A DNA stretch of 64,000 nucleotides from positions 17,356 to 81,355 of the forward strand of contig CACOXV010000006.1 of assembly GCA_902631295.1 (NCBI GenBank), written 5' to 3'. Position 1 is the first letter of the stretch. Every line of letters begins with the position of its first letter. The DNA comes from Paracoccaceae bacterium (GTDB lineage Bacteria > Pseudomonadota > Alphaproteobacteria > Rhodobacterales > Rhodobacteraceae). Both the position numbers and the translations under genes were made by a program. Of this stretch, positions 25,962-33,796 are shown piece after piece. The notes below the pieces were generated by a model, which did not search any database, was not told the origin of the DNA, and saw only the letters and a program-made list of their open reading frames with translations.

Positions 25962-26843
25962 TCAAGAGGTTTCTTTTTGTCGTGCTTGTTTAACTTTATT
26001 GAATGCATAAAGATTTGAAATTAAGAGAGTAAGAACGATAATCGTTCCTCCTAAAAGGCTCCAGATGCCTGGATATTCATATAGGATAGCCCAAACTAAC
26101 AATGGTGCGAATATAGTCTCGAGAAGTATTAAAAGTGATGCTTCAGGTGAACTTATATATCGAGGGCCTATTGCTAGAAAGCACGTCCCAATGGCAATGA
26201 ATCCACCATGTACAAAGTACAAATCGGCATTTACCTCAAATCCTGCAAATGGATCTGTGAAGAAGAATAAGATTGTTGCAGAACCCAAGTAAGCAATTGG
26301 TACAGCTGGTAGCATCGAAATACTTTTTAACTTCCGTATAAACGTCAATGCTGCTGCATAAGAAATACAGACATAAAGAGCAAACAGATCACCTATCCAA
26401 TTTGAAGTTTCATTTTCAGTAGAGCCATAGGCAATTAAGCTCAAGCCTAGAGTAACTGAAACAATTGTTTTCTTCACTCTTGCAGGAATGGTTTCGCCTA
26501 GCATAAAATAACTAAATAATGCAGCAAAAATTGGCATTGCTGCGAATATAAAAACTACATTTGCCACACTAGTATTTTCCACTGCGCAAACAAAAGCTGG
26601 AGAGGTAGATCCTATCAAAAAACAATAGAGCCAGCCTAATTTACCCATTAGAAATAGACATTTTAGATTTTTAAAACCTGTGAACGTAATTAAGGCGACT
26701 AAAATTAAGAAACCCGCTGCGAAACTTCGCCAAAAAGCAATTGTCAAAGCGTCCGAGGATACAAGACGAACAAATAATGAATCGGGCGTTACAAATAAAA
26801 CCCCAAAAAACGTTATTATTATTCCTTTTTGATAGTCGGACAT
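25962..26843 (-). CDS. EamA/DMT-family permease
   Basis: Inner-membrane protein of 293 aa with about ten hydrophobic helices in two EamA repeats. Typical residues are FWRSFAAGFLIL in the first repeat, FAAMPIFAALFSYFMLGETI at the end of it and EASLLILLETIFAPLLVW in the second. Family members move amino acids, nucleosides and other small metabolites; the substrate cannot be read from sequence. It precedes the DMSP-lyase-like gene by 55 bp in the same direction, so the two may be co-transcribed and the pump may handle a related compound (inference). Confidence 0.85.
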   Translation of the reverse strand: MSDYQKGIIITFFGVLFVTPDSLFVRLVSSDALTIAFWRSFAAGFLILVALITFTGFKNLKCLFLMGKLGWLYCFLIGSTSPAFVCAVENTSVANVVFIFAAMPIFAALFSYFMLGETIPARVKKTIVSVTLGLSLIAYGSTENETSNWIGDLFALYVCISYAAALTFIRKLKSISMLPAVPIAYLGSATILFFFTDPFAGFEVNADLYFVHGGFIAIGTCFLAIGPRYISSPEASLLILLETIFAPLLVWAILYEYPGIWSLLGGTIIVLTLLISNLYAFNKVKQARQKETS

Positions 26844-27005
26844 TGAGGATATAGTTTCTTCATATTCTAAGTGGTTTGAAACGAAGTGTTAGCTTTTAAA
26901 CAAATCATTGCTATCATTTTCCCTCTCTTCATGATTTGTTCGAATACGCTGGATTAGCCTTAATGTGTGGTTAACAAATATCCATCTTTATTAAAGGAAA
27001 TTCTT

Positions 27006-27971
27006 TTGAAAGTAGAGTCTGTTCAAAAAGCCTCATTTTATGTTTTTCTAGGAATGCTTTGTATATCAATTAATGATTTAATCGTGAAAAAGTTTTCTAG
27101 CGATTATCCTCTGCATGAAATTATATTTTTTAGATCCTCAATTGCAATTTTGTTAACGCTGGTATTAGTAAAGATTGAGGGTGGGTTAACCATCTTAAAA
27201 ACTACGCAACCCAAATTACATGCTTTACGAGCTCTTACAATTTTTTTCTGCAACATGATCTTTTTTTCGGCTATCGCAACGCTGCCGCTAGCTACTGCCA
27301 CTGCTCTTTTCTTTGTGGCACCTATTTTTATCACACTTTTATCGATCCCGCTCCTAGGGGAAAAAGTTGGAATAAGGCGGCTGCTGGCTGTTATTTTTGG
27401 GTTTTTGGGTGTCTTTATTATGATGAAGCCATTTACTTGGTCTGTATCTGAGATACACCCTTTTATATATTTTCTTCCTGTCATCGCAGCAATTTTATAT
27501 GCGCTAATGCAAATAATGACCCGTAAACTTTCTAAATCTTCCAAACCTTCGGCATTGGCATTTTACATTCAAGTAACCTTCATGGCTTTAAGCTTAATTT
27601 TTGGACTGATTTTCGGGGACGGAAAACTCACTGATGTAAGTTCAAATACCAGTGTACAGTTTATCCTTAAAGGCTGGATTATTCCAAAAGGAACAGACCT
27701 CCCATATTTTTTTGCTTTAGGTTGTTTGGCTGCTGGAGTTGGCTACTTTATGTCAAAGGCATATAGCACTGCCGCCGCAGCAAGCGTGGCTCCATTTGAA
27801 TATGTTTTGCTACCACTCAGTATTTTTTGGGGATGGACAATTTTTGGCGATATCCCCGATATGTATATATTAACGGGTATTATATTTGTAGTAGGTTCAG
27901 GCTTATATGTGTTTATCAGAGAGAAGAAAAAAGAAAATATTACCCCCCCTATGCCAAATCAAAATCTTTAA
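27006..27971 (+). CDS. EamA/DMT-family permease
   Basis: Ten-helix drug/metabolite transporter with two EamA domains. Markers: FYVFLGMLCISINDLIVKKF, HEIIFFRSSIAILLTLVL, TATALFFVAPIFITLLSIPL with LLGEKVG, and AAAASVAPFEYVLLPLSIFW before the last helices. Start: the TTG at 27006 has an AAAGGA site 7 bp upstream; the GTG at 26967 would add 13 residues without a good ribosome site. It is divergent from the other permease and 111 bp upstream of an M20/M24 hydrolase pair running the same way. Substrate unknown. Confidence 0.84.
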   Translation: MKVESVQKASFYVFLGMLCISINDLIVKKFSSDYPLHEIIFFRSSIAILLTLVLVKIEGGLTILKTTQPKLHALRALTIFFCNMIFFSAIATLPLATATALFFVAPIFITLLSIPLLGEKVGIRRLLAVIFGFLGVFIMMKPFTWSVSEIHPFIYFLPVIAAILYALMQIMTRKLSKSSKPSALAFYIQVTFMALSLIFGLIFGDGKLTDVSSNTSVQFILKGWIIPKGTDLPYFFALGCLAAGVGYFMSKAYSTAAAASVAPFEYVLLPLSIFWGWTIFGDIPDMYILTGIIFVVGSGLYVFIREKKKENITPPMPNQNL

Positions 27972-28082
27972 AGCTAATAAGGTCATATCAAGAAGATTTA
28001 ATTATTTTCCTGGCTTTTTATTTGATTTAAAGGCTGTAACGTGAAAAATCATACAAAAGTCCGTTCAGGATGAGGAATAATT

Positions 28083-29228
28083 TTGGCTAATTCCATTAAA
28101 AAATTAACAGAGCTCAGGCACGAATTTCACCAGTATCCTGAGCTTGGTTTTCAAGAAACAAAAACAAAAACAAAAATTGCAAACTTCTTAAAAGCCAAAG
28201 GAATCAAGGTTATTGAAGGTGTCGGTGTGATTGGTGTCCTTAAATCAGGATCAGGAAGTAAAACAATTGGTTTAAGAGCTGATATGGATGCTCTTCCAAT
28301 TCAAGAGACTTCTAAGCACGCATATTCGTCCAAGCATCCTGGTGTTATGCATGCTTGTGGCCACGATGGCCACACGACCATGCTACTAGGCGCTGCAGAG
28401 GAGTTGGCCAACAGCTTAGATTTTGATGGTACAGTGATATTTATTTTTCAGCCTAATGAAGAAAATGGCTTAGGCGCAAAAGCAATGTTAAATGAGGGTA
28501 TACTATCAAGCTTCCCAATCTCTGAGATATTTGCTCTGCACAATTTACCAGGTACTGAAACTGGCCGGATCATCACAAGAAAAGGTTTAATTTGCTCCTC
28601 AGAAAGCTTATTTGAAATAAGTTTGAAAGGTCAAGGAGGACACGCCTCAATGCCACATGTTGGACGTGATACGATTTCGGTAGGTTCTGAAATTATACAA
28701 AGTCTTCAAAATATAATTTCTAAGAAACTTGCCCCTGGTTCGGGTTCTGTACTTTCAGTAACTGAGTTTACTTCTGATGGTGCGCGCAACGTCTTGCCTG
28801 GAAACAGCTTGATAAAGGGTGATGTTCGATCAAGAAGTAAAGAAGATAGGTTAGAGATTAAAAGATTAATGGGTACATTAGTTGAGGGAATTTCAGATGC
28901 ACACGAAATTACTGGTGAATTTTCTTTTGAAACCGAATTTGTGGAAACAATAAATTCCAGTGATCAAACCGAGACTGTTATCGCCGTTGCGGAAGAACTT
29001 GGTTTAAGTCTTGACAAAAATTGTGAGCCGATGAGCTTTTCTGAGGATTTTGCGCACTTTTCAAATGTTGTTCCTGGATGTTTTTTTCTTTTAGGCAATG
29101 GACAAACTGGATGTGCTTCAAGTCCTCTTCACTCAAGTTCTTACGACTTTAATGATGATTTACTACCAATTGGAGTTAAAATTTGGAGTAAAATAGTACG
29201 TAAAATATTACCTATTTCTGAGATGTAA
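28083..29228 (+). CDS. M20-family amidohydrolase (hippurate hydrolase/aminoacylase-like)
   Basis: Cytoplasmic metal-dependent amidohydrolase, 381 aa. Features of the M20D subfamily are ELRHEFHQYPELGFQE near the N terminus, GLRADMDALPIQE, the Cys/His metal block MHACGHDGHTTMLLGAA (about residues 92-108), FIFQPNEENGLGAKAML with the catalytic Glu pair, FALHNLPG, and GQGGHASMPHVGRD at the dimerisation domain. It starts with TTG after a GAGGA site. The M24-like gene begins 2 bp after its stop, so they are translationally coupled and probably act in one pathway on an N-acylated or amide substrate. Confidence 0.9.
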   Translation: MANSIKKLTELRHEFHQYPELGFQETKTKTKIANFLKAKGIKVIEGVGVIGVLKSGSGSKTIGLRADMDALPIQETSKHAYSSKHPGVMHACGHDGHTTMLLGAAEELANSLDFDGTVIFIFQPNEENGLGAKAMLNEGILSSFPISEIFALHNLPGTETGRIITRKGLICSSESLFEISLKGQGGHASMPHVGRDTISVGSEIIQSLQNIISKKLAPGSGSVLSVTEFTSDGARNVLPGNSLIKGDVRSRSKEDRLEIKRLMGTLVEGISDAHEITGEFSFETEFVETINSSDQTETVIAVAEELGLSLDKNCEPMSFSEDFAHFSNVVPGCFFLLGNGQTGCASSPLHSSSYDFNDDLLPIGVKIWSKIVRKILPISEM

Positions 29229-29230
29229 CC

Positions 29231-30382
29231 TTGACAAGCCTTTACCAAGCAAGACTAGCAGACCTTAAAGACCGTATGTGTGATCGGGAGATTGATACGG
29301 CGTTGGTAACTGATGATGATAATATTTATTACCTTACGGGTTATTACGATTACCTTCATATGGATTTTGGACGGCCAACTATTTTTGTAGTACATCAACA
29401 CGGTCCGAGTTTACTTATAACTCCACAGATAGATGAAAATTCTGCAAGATCTCTCGCGCATTGTGATGAAATTTTTAGTTGGAATGATGGGATGGGTGAT
29501 GAGTGGCGCGAAAAGTTACCCAACCTAATAAAGTTATCAAAAAAGATTGGTATTGAAGCGGATAGGATCCCTCAAATCGTTTTGTCCTACCTGAGTTCGC
29601 TTAATTCAACGGAAAAATTTGTAAATTTTTCTGAAATTCTGGAAGAAATGAGAATGATTAAGTCTCCAGAAGAACTTCAAGTTGCTCGTCACGCGGGGCA
29701 GGTGGCAAATGCAATGATGAAAGCGGGTCGAGAGGCAATTATTGATGGAAGACCAGAATTTGAAGTTGCCATTGCAACATCTGCTGCTGGAACACGATCA
29801 GCTGCAGAGCTATTGGAAAAGCAGTATCCATCAACCGATATGTCCCCGAATACCCATTTTTTACAAATTATGGCATCGGGCGAAGATATCGTAAAAACTC
29901 ACCATAGAGCTTCTACTCGCATTATGAGAAACGGCGATCCAGTTTTTTTATGCTTTTGTGGGATGACTAACTTTTACAAATTCAAACTGGGTTTCGATCG
30001 AACATTCTGGATCAACTCAGCGAAACCAGAGCAAATAAAGGTCTACGAAACTGCTTTATCAAGTCAGGAAGCTGCTTTATCAGTATTAGGCCCTGGTGTA
30101 AAAGCAGAGCAGGTCCATGAAGCATATTCGGAAGTAATTAAGGACGCTGGTTATGATTATCCATTTCGTTGCGGTCGTGCAACTGGATACAGTTTTTTAG
30201 AAAAACCCTTCTTAATCAAGGGTGATAAAACAATTTTGCGACCCGGAATGGTATTCGCCGTTGATGGTTCGGTGCTAACCAATGATTTTAGAGCGCAAGT
30301 TGGAGACAGTTTTATTATTACTGAAACCGGTTATGAGCAAATAACTTATCATCCTAAAACGGTGGACGAAATTATAATTTGA
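29231..30382 (+). CDS. M24 (pita-bread fold) hydrolase-like protein lacking metal ligands
   Basis: Two-domain creatinase/prolidase-fold protein of 383 aa. The N-terminal domain has DTALVTDDDNIYYLTGYYDY; the C-terminal half has the M24 core (MIKSPEELQVARHAGQVANA). Four of the five usual metal ligands are absent: the first Asp region reads VFLCFCGMTNF, the His block reads RCGRATGYSFLEKP, the penultimate Glu is Asp (FAVDGSVL) and the last Glu is replaced in QVGDSFIIT. GFDRTFW keeps the second Asp. This resembles creatinase and other metal-free M24 enzymes, with KTHHRAS offering a possible catalytic His. It starts (TTG) 2 bp after the M20 gene. Confidence 0.75.
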   Translation: MTSLYQARLADLKDRMCDREIDTALVTDDDNIYYLTGYYDYLHMDFGRPTIFVVHQHGPSLLITPQIDENSARSLAHCDEIFSWNDGMGDEWREKLPNLIKLSKKIGIEADRIPQIVLSYLSSLNSTEKFVNFSEILEEMRMIKSPEELQVARHAGQVANAMMKAGREAIIDGRPEFEVAIATSAAGTRSAAELLEKQYPSTDMSPNTHFLQIMASGEDIVKTHHRASTRIMRNGDPVFLCFCGMTNFYKFKLGFDRTFWINSAKPEQIKVYETALSSQEAALSVLGPGVKAEQVHEAYSEVIKDAGYDYPFRCGRATGYSFLEKPFLIKGDKTILRPGMVFAVDGSVLTNDFRAQVGDSFIITETGYEQITYHPKTVDEIII

Positions 30383-30452
30383 AGTTACGAAAAGATAATT
30401 TAGCTTATAGTTTATTGAATAGAGTATAACTTGCTAGTTAAAGGAAAGTTTC

Positions 30453-30860
30453 TTGGACTATACTGTGGTGGCGCGGATATTTATTTTATCCATTTTTCTT
30501 ATCATTCCGAGTGCGTACGCCTCTGGGGACACGTTAGAAATTACATATGTGGAAACTAACACTGACATCAAAGACTTGATTTGGGAAAAACGTCCAGTGC
30601 TGGTTTTCTCAAATTCACACTTGGACCCAAACCTAAAACAACAAATTAAAATGTTTGGGTCGGATCCAGATGCGCTTTCAAGTAGAGATGTTAAAGTGTT
30701 CGTGGATGATAAGCCCGAGCCCAATTCAAATTTGAGAAAGCGGTTTAGACCAAAAGGATTTTTGATAATTTTAATTGGTAAGGACGGACAAATCAAACTG
30801 CGAAAGAATAGTCCTTGGAGTGCGAGAGAATTAACAAGAATAATTGATAAGGGCTCATAA
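30453..30860 (+). CDS. DUF4174 secreted protein
   Basis: A signal peptide (FILSIFLIIPSAYA) is followed by a thioredoxin-like small domain typical of DUF4174: IWEKRPVLVFSNSHLDPNLK, then FRPKGFLIILIGKDGQIKLR and a final helix with RELTRIID. No CxxC active site is present. The TTG start at 30453 has an AAGGA site at proper spacing. Function unknown; it stands alone after the M20/M24 pair. Confidence 0.7.
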   Translation: MDYTVVARIFILSIFLIIPSAYASGDTLEITYVETNTDIKDLIWEKRPVLVFSNSHLDPNLKQQIKMFGSDPDALSSRDVKVFVDDKPEPNSNLRKRFRPKGFLIILIGKDGQIKLRKNSPWSARELTRIIDKGS

Positions 30861-31014
30861 TAAAAATCTATCTGAATTAAATTTAATGCCTTAGAACAAT
30901 AAACTTAAAAAGACTTAAATAAATTTATTTTGCTTCAAGCCACGAAATTCTAAGAGCATGGTGTCTTTAAAATGCGAATTACGTAGCAATTTACTTGATG
31001 GTTTAATTAATTTT

Positions 31015-31974
31015 ATGACTATTTTGAATCTTTCTAGGCGAAGTTTTGCCCTCGGACTAATAGCCCACGGATTAACAGCCTGTGATAGAGTAGAAAATTA
31101 TGCTATCCCAACGAAATTTGCAGAGCAAAATGTTCCAATAACTGGCAAGATATTAAACTTAAACAGTTTGCCTGTGCATGGATACATTGAGGGTGATGGA
31201 ACTCAAGATATCGTATTTATTCATGGGGCTTTTGGGAACCTTCGTGATTGGGTATTTGCAACTCGTGCTCTCTCAAAACTTGATAGAAGAGTTATCTATA
31301 TCGATAGACCTGGTTTTGGATATTCTGAACGGGACGAGAGTAAGTGGGATGCGGAAAGGCAGGCAGATCAGGCAAGAGCTTATTTAAAAAAAATAAAAGG
31401 AAAAAACCCTATACTGGTTGGCCATAGTTGGGGTGCATTAGTAGCTATGTCATGGGCTGCTAAATATCCGGCCGAAGTAAAAGGCGTAATTTCTGTAGCG
31501 GGTTTAAACATGCCGTTTTCTGGAGTTTCAAAATTAGCAAACGATACCGGTCTTATAAATATAGCTTACGAATTATATTTTACCGATGTTGTCAGGAAAG
31601 TTGATAGCGGTTCAATTAAAAAATTTGTTGGCCGTATGTTTAAACCGCAAGATATTCCAGAAGGTTATCTAGATTATATTGGTTCGGATCTGTCCAGACG
31701 TTTATCTACCATAAAAGCAAATAAAAGTGACTTGATTGCCACCTCTAAAGCACTCGATAAAAACTTTGCTTTTTACAACCATATGGAAATGCCAATCGAG
31801 ATAATTCATGGTGAAAAAGATTTTTTAGTGCCTGTAAAAAGTCAGGCTGTTGCATTTAACGCAGTAATGCCAAATTCTCGCCTTCATCTATTGCCTACAG
31901 TAGGGCATATGGCTCATCATTTTGCTGCTAAAGAAATTTCTGATTCAATCAGCTATATCAGAAATCTTAGTTAG
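31015..31974 (+). CDS. Alpha/beta hydrolase, probable lipoprotein
   Basis: Alpha/beta-hydrolase fold with the oxyanion HGAFGNLRDW (after IVFIHG), IDRPGFGYSER, nucleophile elbow GHSWGALVAMSWAAKYP (Ser), acidic residue near HGEKDFLVP and catalytic His in VGHMAHHF. The N terminus has SRRSFALGLIAHGLTAC, a twin-arginine-like signal ending in a lipobox Cys. The ATG at 31015 puts this at the very start; an upstream ATG at 30958 would add 19 residues. Epoxide hydrolases, esterases and haloperoxidase-like enzymes share the pattern, so the substrate is open. The last 8 bp overlap the convergent DUF1737 gene. Confidence 0.83.
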   Translation: MTILNLSRRSFALGLIAHGLTACDRVENYAIPTKFAEQNVPITGKILNLNSLPVHGYIEGDGTQDIVFIHGAFGNLRDWVFATRALSKLDRRVIYIDRPGFGYSERDESKWDAERQADQARAYLKKIKGKNPILVGHSWGALVAMSWAAKYPAEVKGVISVAGLNMPFSGVSKLANDTGLINIAYELYFTDVVRKVDSGSIKKFVGRMFKPQDIPEGYLDYIGSDLSRRLSTIKANKSDLIATSKALDKNFAFYNHMEMPIEIIHGEKDFLVPVKSQAVAFNAVMPNSRLHLLPTVGHMAHHFAAKEISDSISYIRNLS

Positions 31975-32140
31975 ACATTGGTTGAATGTATTCCTTATGC
32001 TCCAGGTCCTCATTATAACTGATGACTAAACCTCCCACAGGTTTCCAGCCGTCATTCATATATGAAGTCACCGCCTCTTCTAAGGCGGCGTCGGTCAACT
32101 CTCGCAAAATAGCGTACCGACTTTTTTCAATCTTTTTCAT
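31967..32140 (-). CDS. DUF1737 mini-protein
   Basis: A 57-codon gene with a strong GGAGGGG site 5 bp or so before its ATG. The product resembles DUF1737: a short strand, helix LTDAALEEAVTSYMNDGW, then KPVGGLVISYNE and a QPM ending, which matches the family core (helix, GW.P.GG, Q-M). Function unknown in the family. Its stop lies inside the end of the convergent alpha/beta hydrolase gene. Confidence 0.7.
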   Translation of the reverse strand: MKKIEKSRYAILRELTDAALEEAVTSYMNDGWKPVGGLVISYNEDLEHKEYIQPMSN

Positions 32141-32240
32141 TGCACCCCTCCATTATTGTAATTAGCAAAACTATATCATGTTAGTCTGTAACTGCTCCAA
32201 TGTGAATTAGTTTGAACATTTGGGAATAGACAGCGTCAGA

Positions 32241-32265
32241 AGATCTCTTCTAGAGGGATCTTTTT
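32241..32265 (+). terminator. Rho-independent terminator
   Basis: AGATCTCT and its near-complement AGGGATCT form an 8-9 bp stem (one G-U pair) around a 3-base loop, followed at once by TTTTT (32261-32265). It points along the plus strand, so it probably ends the alpha/beta hydrolase transcript, 270 bp beyond the stop codon and after reading antisense through the DUF1737 gene. Confidence 0.65.
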
Positions 32266-32328
32266 AGAGGTAGGTACCAGATCCGCTAAACTCTAATTAA
32301 ATTTTATATAAGCTATTTTCTAAAATTT

Positions 32329-32402
32329 TGGAGGCGGGTAGGAGAATCGAACTCCTGTACACGGATTTGCAATCCGCTGCGTCACCACTCCGCCAACCCG
32401 CC
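32329..32402 (-). tRNA. tRNA-Cys (GCA anticodon)
   Basis: On the minus strand the sequence folds into a cloverleaf: 7-bp acceptor stem GGCGGGT/ACCCGCC, short D arm, anticodon stem CGGAT/ATCCG around loop TTGCAAA (GCA anticodon), a T arm AGGAG/CTCCT with TTCGATT loop, discriminator U and an encoded CCA end. Length, 74 nt including CCA, is typical for tRNA-Cys. Confidence 0.95.
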
Positions 32403-32429
32403 TAGAATCAATAAGCTGAGAAATGGATT

Positions 32430-32460
32430 ATTATATGATTAGTTACTTAAACTATTTCAA
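32430..32460 (-). promoter_or_regulatory. Probable sigma-70-type promoter of tRNA-Cys
   Basis: Reading the minus strand, TTGAAA (32455-32460) and a perfect TATAAT (32430-32435) are separated by 19 bp and lie about 28 bp upstream of the mature tRNA 5' end. The spacer is slightly long. Confidence 0.5.
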
Positions 32461-32582
32461 TATAGCAAGTCGCTGCCAAAAATTGAATGTAAGGTTAGAC
32501 CATATTTGCCAACGTAAAATTCTTACATTTTTGCGACATATATTCTGTCCAATAATGATCAGAAACTTAGCCTTTTTGAGAC

Positions 32583-32810
32583 TTAGTCTAATCCCCTTTT
32601 TTTCTTCTGAGATGATATAAAATGTTCGACATCGGCAGTAGATAGATTTGGATATTGTTTAGCTATTTCAAAAATTTTTTCTGAATGTGTTTTTTCAGAC
32701 CAACTGCCTGATGGTCCACCTGTTAAAGTGCTTGTCATAAAGTCTATAGGGTTAAACCAATCAAACGGGCCATCACGGTACATTTCATATATGTCTTCTT
32801 CAAGTGCCAT
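32583..32810 (-). CDS. Unknown 75-aa protein, downstream member of a small pair
   Basis: I do not recognise it. The product is acidic at the N terminus with many aromatic residues (MYRDGPFDWFNPIDFMTSTL), a Gly/Ser patch, and a C-terminal helix-rich part ending in a basic KKKRG tail. Its ATG overlaps the end of the preceding 70-aa gene by 11 bp, which suggests a translationally coupled pair. Only a weak GGAC site precedes it. No membrane segment. Confidence 0.5.
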   Translation of the reverse strand: MALEEDIYEMYRDGPFDWFNPIDFMTSTLTGGPSGSWSEKTHSEKIFEIAKQYPNLSTADVEHFISSQKKKRGLD

Positions 32811-33012
32811 AATTAATTTTGTCCATTAGCTCTGTATTAAACCCAAAATAGTAAGCCAATACATATCCGAACTTTGTTGGTGTTTCACTGGATGCGAGAT
32901 ATCCTCTTTTTTGAGCATGCTGCTTTGCAGGACCGATATCGTCTGTTCTTATTGAACGCCGAGACAAATCTAATATCAGTTGCTTTGTTTTTGTATGATC
33001 AACAGGGTCCAT
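32800..33012 (-). CDS. Unknown 70-aa protein, upstream member of a small pair
   Basis: Not recognised. A good GAGGT site lies 5 bp before the ATG. The first half is charged and helical (KQLILDLSRRSIRTDDIGPA, then KQHAQKRGYL), the second half is aromatic and ends in a helix (LAYYFGFNTELMDKI). It overlaps the next small gene by 11 bp. There is no sign of a toxin-antitoxin family, although two overlapping small genes would fit that layout. Confidence 0.5.
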   Translation of the reverse strand: MDPVDHTKTKQLILDLSRRSIRTDDIGPAKQHAQKRGYLASSETPTKFGYVLAYYFGFNTELMDKINYGT

Positions 33013-33141
33013 ATTTACCTCAAACGCGTTAAAGATAACTTTTGGCTACAACTGCAAATTATCGCGAACAAAAAACTTATCAAGAGGTGGTATATATAAT
33101 AATGTTTTCTCCGGCTTTCGAGACCTAAGTTTTACTTCAAA

Positions 33142-33690
33142 TTAATAAAACTTAAGTTCTGATACCATGATATCCGCCGTATGATCCTTTCCATAAGCAA
33201 CTATTCCGATTGTCTTTATAGTACTAGGATCAAAAACACTTTTCATAAAATTTGAGGATCTTTTAAATTGCTCAAAGGGAATATTTACTTCTTTCCAGGT
33301 AGGCTCTGATTTAAAACTGGCATGGTAATACTGCCAAGGAAGTCTCGAGCTTTTATTTCTAAGGTGTAGGAAATATTCATCACTGTTGCCTTTCATCTTA
33401 ATTTTTATACCTTTATATTTTTCTGATTGGTCTATCGAATAAGGCATGCGTACCTGGATAAACCCTCCGTTATTTTTAGTAGATACCTCGCCATAAAGCC
33501 GTATTGCTTTTCCTGAAGCTACTATCACATATTCAGACGATCCCACAGATACGCCCCCCATAACGTTATCAGCGAAATAAATCCACCTACCACTTTCTAT
33601 AAGGTTTTCCGCAATCAATTGTGTTTTTCCGATAATAAAAAATGAGAAAGCTATTAAAAACATTTTCAATTTAAGCACTTTTTTTGGCAT
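33142..33690 (-). CDS. CIA30-family (NADH:ubiquinone oxidoreductase intermediate-associated) protein, exported
   Basis: After an N-terminal signal sequence the protein has the CIA30 beta-sandwich: the signature WIYFADNVMGGVSVG (about residues 35-50), NNGGFIQVRM, YKGIKIKMKGNSDEYFLHLR, then PWQYYHASF and WKEVNIPFEQFKRSS. In eukaryotes CIA30 assists complex I assembly; bacterial homologues with a signal peptide have no known role, and the fold resembles carbohydrate-binding modules. ATG at 33690 is used; a TTG one codon earlier is also possible. Confidence 0.78.
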   Translation of the reverse strand: MPKKVLKLKMFLIAFSFFIIGKTQLIAENLIESGRWIYFADNVMGGVSVGSSEYVIVASGKAIRLYGEVSTKNNGGFIQVRMPYSIDQSEKYKGIKIKMKGNSDEYFLHLRNKSSRLPWQYYHASFKSEPTWKEVNIPFEQFKRSSNFMKSVFDPSTIKTIGIVAYGKDHTADIMVSELKFY

Positions 33691-33796
33691 CAATACAAAA
33701 CCCTCACTGTTGGATAATTAGCTTGATCAACAGGTTTTGCAACACAAGTTCAGAATAACCAAATTACTGATAATGTTCTCTAAGCAATGCTGACAA

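Noticed and set aside
29231..30382. DddP, the M24-fold DMSP lyase
   Set aside because: DddP keeps its metal ligands and is longer; this protein has lost most of them and more closely resembles metal-free creatinase-type members.
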